DNA from: Sphingobacterium sp. UGAL515B_05
GTDB lineage: Bacteria; Bacteroidota; Bacteroidia; Sphingobacteriales; Sphingobacteriaceae
Direction of reading: 5' to 3'
Assembly: GCF_033097525.1 (NCBI RefSeq)
Contig: NZ_CP109907.1
Span: forward strand, 558,001 to 622,000
DNA length: 64,000 bases
In this document: one piece after another, positions 42,343-51,197 of the stretch
How positions within the stretch are numbered: the stretch's first letter is position 1
Layout: every line of letters begins with the position of its first letter
Translations under genes and position numbers: made by a program
Notes under the pieces: model-generated
Told to the model about the DNA's origin: nothing
Database searches by the model: none
The model's input: only the letters and a program-made list of their open reading frames with translations

Positions 42343-42721
42343 CCTGCAATTTTTTCAGCATTTTATTCATTGCGGTACTAAACACATCATACGCTAAGAT
42401 CTGCTTGCCTACATATTGAATAGCTAAATACAAAGTTACATTATGTTTCAACAAAAATGGAATTAAATCATTCGATTTTTGTAAACGGTAACTCTCACGC
42501 ATCATTCGCTTAATCGAATTGCGATCAACTGCTCTTTTGAACCTACGTTTGGATACGGAAATGATAGACTGACTGGAGGGAATATGGTCAGTCAAGTTGT
42601 TTTTCTCGAAGATAAAAACAACCCTAAATGGATACAAAACAAAAGAAGAACCGCTTTTAAAAAGCGCATCAATACGCCTTTTCGCACATAACCGTTCTTC
42701 TTTTGTAAATGTATTTTTCAT
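42305..42721 (-). CDS. rnpA: Ribonuclease P protein component
   Basis: Protein subunit that helps RNase P RNA trim the 5' leader of tRNA precursors. The 138-residue basic protein starts [26 protein letters not shown] and has the RNR signature in the form [23 protein letters not shown] (residues ~80-103). It lies 60 nt downstream of rpmH and overlaps yidD. The length is slightly above the ~120 residues of E. coli RnpA. Confidence 0.95.
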   Translation of the reverse strand: MKNTFTKEERLCAKRRIDALFKSGSSFVLYPFRVVFIFEKNNLTDHIPSSQSIISVSKRRFKRAVDRNSIKRMMRESYRLQKSNDLIPFLLKHNVTLYLAIQYVGKQILAYDVFSTAMNKMLKKLQDEYAEAYLEKGD

Positions 42722-42781
42722 ACGATGACTTGATCTTATTAGAAAAAGCTCTTATAAGCGGCCACCGATCCTTGTCAAAGA

Positions 42782-42940
42782 TTAACCTTTGTGACGGTAT
42801 TCGTCAGACACTGTAAGACGTTTTCTACCTTTAGCTCTACGTGAAGCTAATACTCTTCTACCGTTTGCAGAGCTCATACGCTCTCTAAAACCGTGTTTGT
42901 TTCTTCTTTTTCTTTGCGATGGCTGAAATGTTCTTTTCAT
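42782..42940 (-). CDS. rpmH: 50S ribosomal protein L34
   Basis: A 52-residue, highly basic ribosomal protein. It starts [20 protein letters not shown], then has [27 protein letters not shown] and ends YRHKG. This is the bacterial L34 sequence almost throughout, with the few extra C-terminal residues common in Bacteroidota. The start ATG is at 42938-42940 and the stop TAA at 42782-42784. It is the first gene of the rpmH-rnpA-yidD-tsaB unit and has a good promoter 60 nt upstream. Confidence 0.97.
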   Translation of the reverse strand: MKRTFQPSQRKRRNKHGFRERMSSANGRRVLASRRAKGRKRLTVSDEYRHKG

Positions 42941-42999
42941 GACGCTATTATGCTAATTTGTTCTTACTTCAATTAATACAAAACTCCCCAAGAGGAATG

Positions 43000-43030
43000 C
43001 AAAAGTAAAGTTTATTTTAGACAAAAACAA
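43000..43030 (-). promoter_or_regulatory. rpmH promoter (TTG-N20-TACTTTTG)
   Basis: On the minus strand TTG (43028-43030) is exactly 20 nt from TACTTTTG (43000-43007). The leader to the rpmH ATG is about 55 nt. It drives rpmH-rnpA-yidD-tsaB. Confidence 0.8.
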
Positions 43031-43122
43031 ACAATATTACGAACATTTAAAGTTAATGTGAAGCAGACAAGCTAATTTATTCAGCTACAGCTTCAAAAAA
43101 CAATTTTTCAACTACCATAAAT

Positions 43123-43154
43123 AAAATCAGCACAGTTTGACTGTGCTGATTTTT
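43123..43154 (-). terminator. Terminator of mscL
   Basis: AAAATCAGCACAGT (43123-43136) pairs with ACTGTGCTGATTTT (43140-43153) around a 3-nt loop. The flanks make it usable on both strands. It lies 23 nt past the mscL stop. Confidence 0.88.
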
Positions 43155-43177
43155 ATAAATGAAGTATATACCTTACA

Positions 43178-43585
43178 CTATTTATTTTTCAGAATATCCC
43201 TGATCTCAGTCAAAAGTGTCTCTTCTTTCGTCGGTGCTGCAGGTGCTGCCGGAGCTGCTTCCTCTTTACGTTTCAATGAATTTAAAGCTTTGATAACACA
43301 AAAAATACAGAATGCTACAATTAAAAATTGAATAACCACATTAATAAAGTTTCCATAATTAATGGATACTTCAGCTTGTTTAGTAGCTTCATCAGCGGCC
43401 TTCAAAATCAATTTTTTGGATGAAAAATCAACACCGCCTGTTAAATAACCAATGGGCGGCATGATAATATCGTCAACCAATGAGGTGACAATTTTACCAA
43501 AGGCTCCACCGATAACAACACCGACAGCTAGATCGACCACGCTGCCGCGCATTGCAAACTCTTTAAACTCTTTTAAAAATCCCAT
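43178..43585 (-). CDS. mscL: Large-conductance mechanosensitive channel MscL
   Basis: Pentameric inner-membrane safety valve opened by strong membrane tension. The 135-residue product starts [48 protein letters not shown], which contains the pore helix TM1. TM2 is near residues 80-102 ([23 protein letters not shown]). A charged C-terminal helix ([15 protein letters not shown]) closes it, after an Ala/Pro linker. I chose the start at 43585; the 16 in-frame codons upstream are outside the family. A second, MscS-type channel is at 12481. Confidence 0.95.
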   Translation of the reverse strand: MGFLKEFKEFAMRGSVVDLAVGVVIGGAFGKIVTSLVDDIIMPPIGYLTGGVDFSSKKLILKAADEATKQAEVSINYGNFINVVIQFLIVAFCIFCVIKALNSLKRKEEAAPAAPAAPTKEETLLTEIRDILKNK

Positions 43586-43763
43586 ATTTAAATTTTTTAG
43601 TCCATAAATTATGACAAAACTAGTAATTGTCACATAAATCTAATTAAAATATGCCAATTTTTTATCGTTAAACTCATATTGTGCTATATTTTCTAGCCTA
43701 TGTCCTATTTATATAAAAAGACACGCAACTCGCCCCGCCCCAATTTTTATTAACTTAATTTCT

Positions 43764-43771
43764 TATATTTG
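43764..43771 (+). promoter_or_regulatory. -7 box upstream of the response regulator
   Basis: TATATTTG followed by CG fits TAnnTTTG, about 90 nt before the ATG. No TTG is found at 17-20 nt upstream, only a T-run. Confidence 0.4.
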
Positions 43772-43862
43772 CGCGTTAACTAGTAAAATATCAAGATATA
43801 TTGTATATTGTTAGTACTTTATTTCATACGGTAATTAAAGCCCAGCATCAGATAGCATATCT

Positions 43863-44504
43863 ATGAAAAAGATTCTTATAGCAGACGACCACGGTATTGT
43901 ACGGTTAGGAGCCTCCGTTATTATTAAAGAAACTCTTCAAAAGGCAGAAATATTCCAAGCTGAAACCTTTGATGAGGTTCTTGAAAAAATAAAGGTAGAG
44001 GATTTCGACCTATTATTGTTGGACATTAATATGCCGGGAGGAAATAATATACGCGTCGTTGAGGAAATCCTTCAAATTCGACCGAGCATCAAAATTTTGA
44101 TTTTCTCGTCTTATGACGAATCCCTATATGCTTTACGTTATATCGAAGCAGGAGCGGTAGGTTATCTCAACAAAACAACGGCTATGGCTGAACTTTCCAA
44201 TGCAATTTTGGCTATTCAGGATAGAGGAAAGTATATGTCGAGCACCGTCCAGGATCTATACATCCAGAAATTGACACAAAGTAAGTCTGAATTGACAAAA
44301 CTGAATCCGTTGGCACGTTTGTCAAATAGAGAAGTGGACGTTGCTAAGCAATTGATAAAGGGACTTGGTATTATCGAAGTATCTAGCTTATTGGAGTTAA
44401 GCCCTTCAACCGTGAGCACATATAAAAGTAGGATCTTCGAAAAACTCAATGTTTCTAATATCCCCGAACTTATCGAACTTTTCAGAATACACTCCAACAA
44501 TTAG
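43863..44504 (+). CDS. Orphan response regulator, NarL/FixJ (LuxR-HTH) type
   Basis: A 213-residue two-component transcription regulator. The receiver domain (residues 1-~120) has the acidic pocket D8-D9, the phosphoacceptor D54 in LLLLDINMPGG and the conserved K104 in GYLNKTT. The LuxR-type helix-turn-helix covers ~residues 147-208 (LSNREVDVAKQLIKGLGIIEVSSLLELSPSTVSTYKSRIFEKLNV). No histidine kinase gene is nearby, so its input and its targets are unknown. Its stop codon lies in the loop of the shared terminator with the convergent TIM-barrel gene. Confidence 0.92.
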   Translation: MKKILIADDHGIVRLGASVIIKETLQKAEIFQAETFDEVLEKIKVEDFDLLLLDINMPGGNNIRVVEEILQIRPSIKILIFSSYDESLYALRYIEAGAVGYLNKTTAMAELSNAILAIQDRGKYMSSTVQDLYIQKLTQSKSELTKLNPLARLSNREVDVAKQLIKGLGIIEVSSLLELSPSTVSTYKSRIFEKLNVSNIPELIELFRIHSNN

Positions 44505-44524
44505 TCATTTTGTTGGAGTGTATT
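44486..44524. terminator. Bidirectional terminator with a stop codon in its loop
   Basis: AATACACTCCAACAA (44486-44500) pairs exactly with 44510-44524. The response-regulator stop codon TAG (44502-44504) lies in the 9-nt loop, and the TIM-barrel gene ends 8 nt away. Confidence 0.88.
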
Positions 44525-44531
44525 TCGTATT

Positions 44532-45674
44532 CTAGCTTAACTCATCCATCGTAACAACTGGAACATCTTTTACGTTCAGGTCTTTTAAAGGTTGAGATTT
44601 CTTATAAGAATACCCCACCTCTGCTTCTAAATCCCATAACATCGGTGCTAAAAAGTTGAGGCAGGTCGTAAATCCTTGAACCGTTGCAGAAAAATCACCT
44701 GTATCTTTCGAATTCTTCGCTTCATTTTCGATCTCAAAAGGCCCACTAAAGCCGCGTTCTTGTAATAAGTCAACGAAACCGCGCCAATCCATACTGTCGG
44801 ATCCGCCAAAGCCAGGCAGCATTGCTTCGTAGTGATGTCTATCCCAGTCATGCCCCGGAATACTCACATTGGCCTTTTTAGCCAATTCAGCGTCAACATG
44901 TTGCATTGGATACATTCCCCCCCAATCAATACGTGCAGCAGTCTGTAAATTACGTGTAGTCTTCACATGTATACGCTGTAAACGGCTGATATCTGTATTA
45001 CGAATGACCTCAATTGGATTTGTATTTTGCCAAACATCATGTGAAGGATCATAGATCTCGCCATGCGCTTTACTCGGAATCATCGCATACATTAATTTAC
45101 GAGCGGCCAGCACGGCGGGAAGATTGTTATAGGTAGAGCTATAACGTGAGGAGCGCCATCCTTCCATTGGGCAGTTTTCATAAAGTATGGTTACGCCTAA
45201 ACTTTCTGCATAATTAACAATTGGGGCAAATACGCGTTTGTATTCTTCGAGATTTTTTTGAAATCCATCAATTTGATTGCCCAATTCGTGGTTATAGCCT
45301 ACAAATGTCCCTACCTTGACGTTATTTTCATCGCCACCAAGCAAATGTGCAATACGGATCAATTTCAGTAAATGATTTTGGTTCTTCACGCGTTGTTCAG
45401 GGTCGCCTCCAATCATATTTTCAAAAGCACCAAGCGAAAGTTTTAAATCAACCTGATTGAATAACTCAATAATTTCCCTTGCTTTTGCAGGCGTAAAATC
45501 GTCATAGTCTAAATGCGTTGCAGTATGATCTTCACGGGTACCGTCTTTTCTAAACACACAAAGGTCTATCCCCCCAGCGCCGATCCTTTTGGTCGTCTGG
45601 ATCAACTCCGGTAAGGATAATTTATCAAATGCAGAACTCATTACCCATACAGGGTTATTTAATTTTGTCGTCAT
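44532..45674 (-). CDS. Sugar phosphate isomerase/epimerase-like TIM-barrel protein
   Basis: A 380-residue protein of the xylose-isomerase-like TIM-barrel (AP endonuclease 2) superfamily. Features are the opening GAGGIDLCVFRKDG strand, VTILYENCPMEGWRSSRYSST near residue 155 with a likely metal-ligand glutamate, MIPSKAHGEIYDPSHDVWQ near residue 195, RIHVKTT near residue 233, and FEIENEAKNSKDTGD near residue 320. No Tat or Sec signal is apparent, unlike many Bacteroidota relatives. The substrate is not known, though a keto-sugar or inositol derivative is typical for the family. It lies between the ftsZ terminator and the response regulator. Confidence 0.82.
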   Translation of the reverse strand: MTTKLNNPVWVMSSAFDKLSLPELIQTTKRIGAGGIDLCVFRKDGTREDHTATHLDYDDFTPAKAREIIELFNQVDLKLSLGAFENMIGGDPEQRVKNQNHLLKLIRIAHLLGGDENNVKVGTFVGYNHELGNQIDGFQKNLEEYKRVFAPIVNYAESLGVTILYENCPMEGWRSSRYSSTYNNLPAVLAARKLMYAMIPSKAHGEIYDPSHDVWQNTNPIEVIRNTDISRLQRIHVKTTRNLQTAARIDWGGMYPMQHVDAELAKKANVSIPGHDWDRHHYEAMLPGFGGSDSMDWRGFVDLLQERGFSGPFEIENEAKNSKDTGDFSATVQGFTTCLNFLAPMLWDLEAEVGYSYKKSQPLKDLNVKDVPVVTMDELS

Positions 45675-45713
45675 AGCTTGTATAATTGTCTTATTTCGGT
45701 ATTTAAAGATACT

Positions 45714-45742
45714 AAAAAAGCCATCCGATTGGATGGCTTTTT
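45714..45742 (-). terminator. Terminator of the dcw operon after ftsZ
   Basis: AAAAAAGCCATCC (to 45726) pairs with GGATGGCTTTTT (45731-45742) around GATT. It lies about 20 nt after the ftsZ stop and closes the cluster. Confidence 0.88.
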
Positions 45743-45762
45743 ATTATTTTATGGTGAATCAA

Positions 45763-47463
45763 CTAGTCTACATTGTCATGTAGAAAAGAGTTGTTCGGTC
45801 TGATTTCAGTATTTCCATCTTCAAACGAAAGTGTAAAACGAGACACCTGAGATTGTGAAGAATGTGGTGTATCTTCCAATGACATTTGTTTTCTTTTGTA
45901 AGCAGGCTCATTCTCAAGCTCGTGTAAACCATTTGAAGATTTTAGTTTCATGCTTAATTCCTTCAACCGTAGAATACGTTCTTTCGTACGAACCAATTGA
46001 TCTTCAAATGAAACTTGCTCTTCCTCAACCTGTGGAACCTCCACTTGTTCATTTGTTGTACTGGATGAAAAGGTTGGTTTTTCTTCATACGCCGACGCGG
46101 AAGGGGCAGTATACGAATCAAAAACTGTTGGCATCTGAAACTGAAACACAGACGGTGAAGTTTTCAATTGAAAATCACTATCTCCTGAAAATGAAGTTTC
46201 TTCTTCATAACCACCATCAAAACCTAAATCATGACGTATAACCTGAGGTTCCTCAACAGCCACCTGTTGTTGTACAACATTTCTCGGTGAGGTGAACAAA
46301 TCAGATTGCAGATTATTTGGCGTTGAGGTATTGGAAGAAGGGGCCGGTGTATCCACACGTTGAACCGGAGTTACGAAACTATTCGTAGCTGGAACTTCTC
46401 TTGGTGCTACCTGTGAAACAGGTTTGATAAAAGAATTAGCCGGTTCAGCAGTTAAGGGCATAGACACTTTTGTATTTTCGCGTTCTTTATCGCGTTCTTC
46501 AGATGTTTGAAAACCAGTAGCAATAATTGTTACTGACAACTCATCTTCAAAGTTCTCGTCAATACAGTTACCCCAGATCAAATCAGCTGACAAACCGGCT
46601 TTTTCCTGAATGTAATCCGTAATGATTGCCACCTCATCCATTGTTACTTCTTTTGTTCCAGAAGTAATGTTCAATAAAATATAGCGAGCGCCTTCAATCT
46701 CATTGTCTTTTAATAAAGGCGAAGCCAAGGCTCCCTCTACAGCACGTAATGCACGATCTTCACCTTCGGCAACAGCATTCCCCATGATGGCAACACCACT
46801 GTCGTTCATTACTGTACGCACATCTTTAAAATCGACGTTAACATAACCAGGGATCGTTATAATTTCCGCAATACCTTTTGCTGCTGTCGTCAAGATATCA
46901 TCCGCTTTTGCGAACGCCGCGGTCATCGTTAGATTTCCGAAAATCTCCCGAAGACGATCATTTGAGATGACCAAATAAGAATCTACATATTTGCGTAACT
47001 CAGACAACCCCTCCTCCGCTTGAGAGCGACGGCGTTTGCCCTCAAACGTAAATGGTGTAGTGACAATAGCAACAGTTAAAATACCCAATTCTTTGGCAGC
47101 TTTCGCCAATACAGGACTAGCACCAGTACCGGTACCACCACCCATACCAGCGGTAATAAACAACATCTTGGTATTGGTACCCAACATACGCTTGATATCT
47201 TCAATACTCTCGATCGCTGAATTTTCACCCACATCAGGATCTGCTCCTGCTCCCATACCTTCGGTTAGACTTATTCCCAATTGAACTTTATTCGGGATCG
47301 GGCTTAACTCCAATGCTTGCGCATCAGTATTACACACGATAAAATCTACCCCACTAATTCCTTGTTTATACATGTGGTTTACGGCATTGCCGCCACCACC
47401 ACCAACCCCAATAACCTTGATTATTGAAGATTGTTCTTTTAACATTTCAAACTGTATTGACAT
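45763..47463 (-). CDS. ftsZ: Cell division protein FtsZ
   Basis: Tubulin-like GTPase that forms the division ring. The 566-residue product has the nucleotide-binding GVGGGGGNAVNHM near residue 19, the tubulin signature GGGTGTG at residues 108-114 and the T7 synergy loop NVDFKDV at 209-215. The core ends near residue 330. A long linker rich in Ser, Thr, Val, Pro and Gln covers ~335-500. A conserved C-terminal stretch follows (ENEPAYKRKQMSLEDT ... IRPNNSFLHDNVD), the form seen in Bacteroidota. It is last in the dcw operon, with a 140-nt gap upstream that carries repeated DnaA-box-like motifs, so it may have extra regulation. Confidence 0.97.
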   Translation of the reverse strand: MSIQFEMLKEQSSIIKVIGVGGGGGNAVNHMYKQGISGVDFIVCNTDAQALELSPIPNKVQLGISLTEGMGAGADPDVGENSAIESIEDIKRMLGTNTKMLFITAGMGGGTGTGASPVLAKAAKELGILTVAIVTTPFTFEGKRRRSQAEEGLSELRKYVDSYLVISNDRLREIFGNLTMTAAFAKADDILTTAAKGIAEIITIPGYVNVDFKDVRTVMNDSGVAIMGNAVAEGEDRALRAVEGALASPLLKDNEIEGARYILLNITSGTKEVTMDEVAIITDYIQEKAGLSADLIWGNCIDENFEDELSVTIIATGFQTSEERDKERENTKVSMPLTAEPANSFIKPVSQVAPREVPATNSFVTPVQRVDTPAPSSNTSTPNNLQSDLFTSPRNVVQQQVAVEEPQVIRHDLGFDGGYEEETSFSGDSDFQLKTSPSVFQFQMPTVFDSYTAPSASAYEEKPTFSSSTTNEQVEVPQVEEEQVSFEDQLVRTKERILRLKELSMKLKSSNGLHELENEPAYKRKQMSLEDTPHSSQSQVSRFTLSFEDGNTEIRPNNSFLHDNVD

Positions 47464-47603
47464 AACTTATCCCTATTTAACTTACAATGAAGATGATATC
47501 AAAACGAATCAAACCCACTATATGTAATGTAATAATAATATAATTTCAACAAAAGTTTTCCACATTTGTTAAATTGTGGAAAACTTCAACTATTGTGGAA
47601 AAC
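47464..47603 (-). promoter_or_regulatory. ftsA-ftsZ gap, possible internal regulatory region
   Basis: This 140-nt gap is the longest inside the otherwise tight cluster. It holds three copies of a 12-mer (see 47553-47605) and AT-rich DNA nearer ftsZ. I see no clear TAnnTTTG box, so an internal promoter is only suspected. Confidence 0.45.
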
Positions 47604-47605
47604 TT
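47553..47605. repeat. Three copies of AAGTTTTCCACA, DnaA-box-like
   Basis: AAGTTTTCCACA lies at 47553-47564. Its exact reverse complement TGTGGAAAACTT occurs at 47575-47586 and 47594-47605, the latter touching the ftsA stop. The two like-oriented copies are 19 nt apart. The inner TTTTCCACA differs by one base from the DnaA box TTATCCACA. The same 12-mer lies at 61643-61654 upstream of mraZ. Confidence 0.85.
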
Positions 47606-48980
47606 ACTTCTTATCTAAAAAACTAGCGTCATCGATTTCGTTACCGTCTTTGATAAAACGTTTGAACCATGACAATAATCCTTGCTCTTTTTGTTGTTGT
47701 TCAGAAACCTCTTTCGTTGTCACCGTAGCTGCCTGCACTTTTTTCGATGGGGTGTGCATTTCTCTACGGCTATCTTCTTCTTCCTCATGCGATTGAATCC
47801 CTTTAATCAACAAGCCAATACTTGTTGCATACAAAGGACTTTTCAATTCTTCAAACAACGGTTTTGGTAAAACCTCATTCTTAGAAAGATATTCATTCGG
47901 AAATCCGATACGACAATCTATTCCAGTAATATACTCAACAAGTTGTACCAAATGTTTTAATTGAGCACCACCACCGGTAATAACAATACCACCGATCAGC
48001 TTATTTTCATATCCAGAAGATTTGATTTCATAGTACACGTGCTCAATGATTTCCTCCATTCTAGCTTGAATAATATAAGCCAAATTTTTAACGGAAATTT
48101 CTTTCGGTTCACGGCCTTTCAAGCCTGGCACACAAATCACTTCGTTTTCTTTATTTTCATCAGCTAATGCTGATCCAAAACGAGTTTTCAACAATTCAGC
48201 CTGAGAACGCAAAACAGAACATCCCTGACGGATATCTTCCGTTACAATATTACCGCCTAAAGGAATCACAGCAGTGTGACGAATAATTCCTTCATGGAAG
48301 ATGGCAACATCTGTGGTTCCACCACCGATATCTACTAATACAACACCAGCATTTTTTTCGTCTTCATCCAATACAGCTTCAGAAGACGCTAAAGGCTCGA
48401 GAATCAACTCAGCAACTTCCAGATTGGAATTATCAATACATTTCTTGATATTTTTAATATCCGTTACACGTCCCGATATAATATGGAAATTTGCTTCAAT
48501 ACGACGACCAGCCATACCGATTGGTTCGCGAATACCCGGTTCGTTATCTACCGTAAACTCCTGTGGTAACACATGTATAATTTCTTCTCCTGGAGGCAGT
48601 ACCAGTTTATACATATCCGAAATCAGTCGTTCGATATCGCGTCGAATGATTTCATCATCACCATCAGTTTTGGTAAATATTCCACGGTGTTGAATACTTT
48701 TGATGTGTTGGCCAGCAATTCCCACATTCACCACTTTAATATCCACATTAGACTGTGCTTCGGCTATCTCGACAGCCTCTAAAATACTTCCCACAGTTTT
48801 CTGGATATTAGCAACCACACCCCTGCTTACACCTGCAGAGTCAGCTTTGCCCACACCTAATAATTCAATTTTGTTTCCTGAGCTACGTCTCCCAACCGTA
48901 ACACAAATTTTGGTAGTACCAATATCGAGTCCCACGATAATTGGGTTTTCTCTTTCAATTTCTGCTGCCTTTGAGTTCAT
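47604..48980 (-). CDS. ftsA: Cell division protein FtsA
   Basis: Actin-like ATPase that tethers FtsZ to the membrane and recruits later division proteins. The 458-residue product starts MNSKAAEIERENPIIVGLDIGTTKICVTVG, with the phosphate 1 loop. It has the SHS2/1C domain with VPQEFTVDNEPGIREPIGMAGRRIEA near residues 130-155 and the second phosphate loop VGVVLVDIGGGTTDVAIF near residue 215. The adenosine motif GGIVITGGGAQLKHL is near residue 328. The C-terminal amphipathic helix GLLSWFKRFIKDG near residues 432-445 should bind the membrane. Confidence 0.96.
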   Translation of the reverse strand: MNSKAAEIERENPIIVGLDIGTTKICVTVGRRSSGNKIELLGVGKADSAGVSRGVVANIQKTVGSILEAVEIAEAQSNVDIKVVNVGIAGQHIKSIQHRGIFTKTDGDDEIIRRDIERLISDMYKLVLPPGEEIIHVLPQEFTVDNEPGIREPIGMAGRRIEANFHIISGRVTDIKNIKKCIDNSNLEVAELILEPLASSEAVLDEDEKNAGVVLVDIGGGTTDVAIFHEGIIRHTAVIPLGGNIVTEDIRQGCSVLRSQAELLKTRFGSALADENKENEVICVPGLKGREPKEISVKNLAYIIQARMEEIIEHVYYEIKSSGYENKLIGGIVITGGGAQLKHLVQLVEYITGIDCRIGFPNEYLSKNEVLPKPLFEELKSPLYATSIGLLIKGIQSHEEEEDSRREMHTPSKKVQAATVTTKEVSEQQQKEQGLLSWFKRFIKDGNEIDDASFLDKK

Positions 48981-49005
48981 AATTTCCTGTATTGTTGCTG
49001 TATTA

Positions 49006-49842
49006 CTATAATGTATTATTTGCTACTTTTTTTGTTTGATCATCTGAAAAACTCCAGTTTCCCCGCTTTTCACAGATAATCTGACCTCCATATTTTACGT
49101 TGACAACACCATAAGCATTTATACCCACTTTTGGCATGATCTGCGTATAAAAGGTCTTTAATAATTCAAATTTTTGTTCCAATGAATCTGCCGATCCAAC
49201 AATCAACTGCTGTGTCCCAATACGAGGCACAAGTTCAATATCCTTATCCCCGTTGACGTAGATCTGCACAACCTGATTACTCCATAATTCATCGTTTTTG
49301 ATAAACTCTATAACCTTTACCAAATCTTTCACCAAGGGCGTTGATATGGTATCCAGTGCTTCATTATATCCTTCGGCGATGTTACCCGTTGCAACCATGA
49401 TATGCGGTATATACTTCAACGTTGTCGGTATCTTCAACCCATTAGGGTCCACATAAAATTCCTTTCCATTTTTGTTGATGACCCGCATGACAGCCTCGCG
49501 CTGACTAATATTAATTCTGATCGTACCATCCATATCAGCATGTATACTGGCATCGGAAACATAAGGTAATTTGCGCAAGGTTTTTTCAACCTTTTGAAAG
49601 GGAATTCCATTGACTTTCTTTCCCGCAAAACTACCATAGTTTTGTTCGATCAGTTTGGAGATATCAGCCTGATCAATAAAAGCTTCTGTGCCTTCAATGA
49701 CAATTTTAATATCTTTACAAACCTGCTGCTCATCACGTTTCCCCACAATAGTCATAATCACGACGACAACTATTACGCCGATAAAAAACAGCGTAAAGTA
49801 GAGTACACGATTCCATTGGATGTTACGTAATTTTTTAAGCAT
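49006..49842 (-). CDS. ftsQ: Cell division protein FtsQ
   Basis: Bitopic division protein linking early and late divisome parts. The 278-residue product has one membrane helix near residues 14-33 (VLYFTLFFIGVIVVVVIMTIV). A POTRA domain covers ~40-110, with TEAFIDQADISKLIEQNYG, RKLPYVSDASIHADMDGTIRINI and REAVMRVINKNGKEFYVDPNGLKIP. The C-terminal beta domain follows. The start ATG overlaps the murC stop by 8 nt, which supports the assignment as the partner between murC and ftsA in the usual order. Confidence 0.92.
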   Translation of the reverse strand: MLKKLRNIQWNRVLYFTLFFIGVIVVVVIMTIVGKRDEQQVCKDIKIVIEGTEAFIDQADISKLIEQNYGSFAGKKVNGIPFQKVEKTLRKLPYVSDASIHADMDGTIRINISQREAVMRVINKNGKEFYVDPNGLKIPTTLKYIPHIMVATGNIAEGYNEALDTISTPLVKDLVKVIEFIKNDELWSNQVVQIYVNGDKDIELVPRIGTQQLIVGSADSLEQKFELLKTFYTQIMPKVGINAYGVVNVKYGGQIICEKRGNWSFSDDQTKKVANNTL

Positions 49843-51190
49843 GCCCTAAAATTTCCTGTAACGGTTTAACCAATTTATCAATATCACCTGCCCCAACTGT
49901 GACAATCAGTTCCGGCTTTTCATCGCGTGCGAATTCCAAGACTTCTTCTGCAGTTACAAGCTGTTTTTTCTCTGCCGTAATTTTATCCAATAACCAACTC
50001 GAATTGATCCCTTCAATAGGAAGCTCCCGTGCTGGATAAATTTCCATTAACAACAGATTGTCTGCCATGGACAACACCTCTGCGAAACCATCCACAAAAT
50101 CCCGAGTACGGGTAAATAAATGCGGCTGAAAGACCACATTTAATTTTTTTGTGGGATACAATTTACGCATCGAAGTTAAAAATGCACGCAGTTCCTCTGG
50201 ATGGTGCGCATAGTCATCGATATACACCGTTCCAGGTTTACGGACAATATATTCAAACCTTCTTTTTACTCCTTTGAATGTTGTCAATGCCTTCTTGATC
50301 GCTTCATTTTCAATCCCAAGTAACCGGGCTACTGCAATCGCGGCTACCGCATTTTCAACATTGTGGGTACCAGGAATACCTAAATGGATATCATGTATCC
50401 GCCCGTTGGTATCTTGGTAGTCAAAAAAGAACTCTCCGTCGCGTACATGCACATTGGAAGCATATGCATCAGCGATTTCATGGCCTGAATAATTTATCTG
50501 CCCAGCAAACTCGAGGCCTTTTTTTATAATACGTGTACCTCCTTCAACTACTTTATCCAAGAACAATTGGAATGATTCGAGCAGATGGCTGCGATCTCCA
50601 TAAATGTCCAAATGATCCGCATCCGAAGAAGTTACTATTGCGATATTAGGGTGAAGCGTCAGAAATGACCGATCAAACTCATCAGCCTCCACCACAACTG
50701 TATTATTATTTCCATAAAGCACATTGGTACCGTAATTAGAACTGATTCCACCCAAAAAGGCAGAACAGTCGTAACCCGAATCTTTCAATACATGTGCCAC
50801 CATTGTAGAAGTTGTCGTTTTACCATGTGTACCGGCAACAGCGACCGTAAATCTACTCTCACTAATGATCCCCAAAACCTGCGATCTCTTATATAGTATA
50901 TGTCCTTGAGATTCCAAAAAAGCTTTAATCTTCGAATCTTTAGGAATGGCTGGTGTAAAAATGACTAATGTCCCCGCTGTAGGTACGTGAAAAATAGCAT
51001 CAATCGTATTGATATCATCCTGATATGAGATCGCGATTCCTTCCTTGACTAAGGTTTTAGTCAGCTCAGTTTCTGTACGGTCATATCCATTCACCTCACA
51101 GCCCAAATGCTTAAAATAGCGCGCAAGACCACTCATGCCTATACCTCCTATTCCGATCAAGTAAACTTGTTTTATTGCATCTAGATTCAT
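49835..51190 (-). CDS. murC: UDP-N-acetylmuramate--L-alanine ligase
   Basis: Adds L-alanine to UDP-MurNAc with ATP, first step of the stem peptide. The 451-residue product starts MNLDAIKQVYLIGIGGIGMSGLARYF, the N-terminal UDP-binding Rossmann motif. It has the Mur-ligase P-loop VAGTHGKTTTSTMVAHVLK near residue 112, VEADEFDRSFL near residue 165, the HxLDIYGDR catalytic lid, IPGTHNVENAVAA, and the C-terminal YIDDYAHHPEELRAF. I use the ATG at 51190 because the in-frame extension runs into the end of murG. It lies 7 nt after murG and overlaps ftsQ. Confidence 0.96.
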   Translation of the reverse strand: MNLDAIKQVYLIGIGGIGMSGLARYFKHLGCEVNGYDRTETELTKTLVKEGIAISYQDDINTIDAIFHVPTAGTLVIFTPAIPKDSKIKAFLESQGHILYKRSQVLGIISESRFTVAVAGTHGKTTTSTMVAHVLKDSGYDCSAFLGGISSNYGTNVLYGNNNTVVVEADEFDRSFLTLHPNIAIVTSSDADHLDIYGDRSHLLESFQLFLDKVVEGGTRIIKKGLEFAGQINYSGHEIADAYASNVHVRDGEFFFDYQDTNGRIHDIHLGIPGTHNVENAVAAIAVARLLGIENEAIKKALTTFKGVKRRFEYIVRKPGTVYIDDYAHHPEELRAFLTSMRKLYPTKKLNVVFQPHLFTRTRDFVDGFAEVLSMADNLLLMEIYPARELPIEGINSSWLLDKITAEKKQLVTAEEVLEFARDEKPELIVTVGAGDIDKLVKPLQEILGHA

Positions 51191-51197
51191 ACTTCGT

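Noticed and set aside
45855..46241. Plus-strand 128-codon frame
   Set aside because: It is antisense to the low-complexity linker of ftsZ, which easily opens extra frames.
48301..48693. Plus-strand 130-codon frame
   Set aside because: It is antisense to ftsA and is Ser/Ile-rich without any family match.
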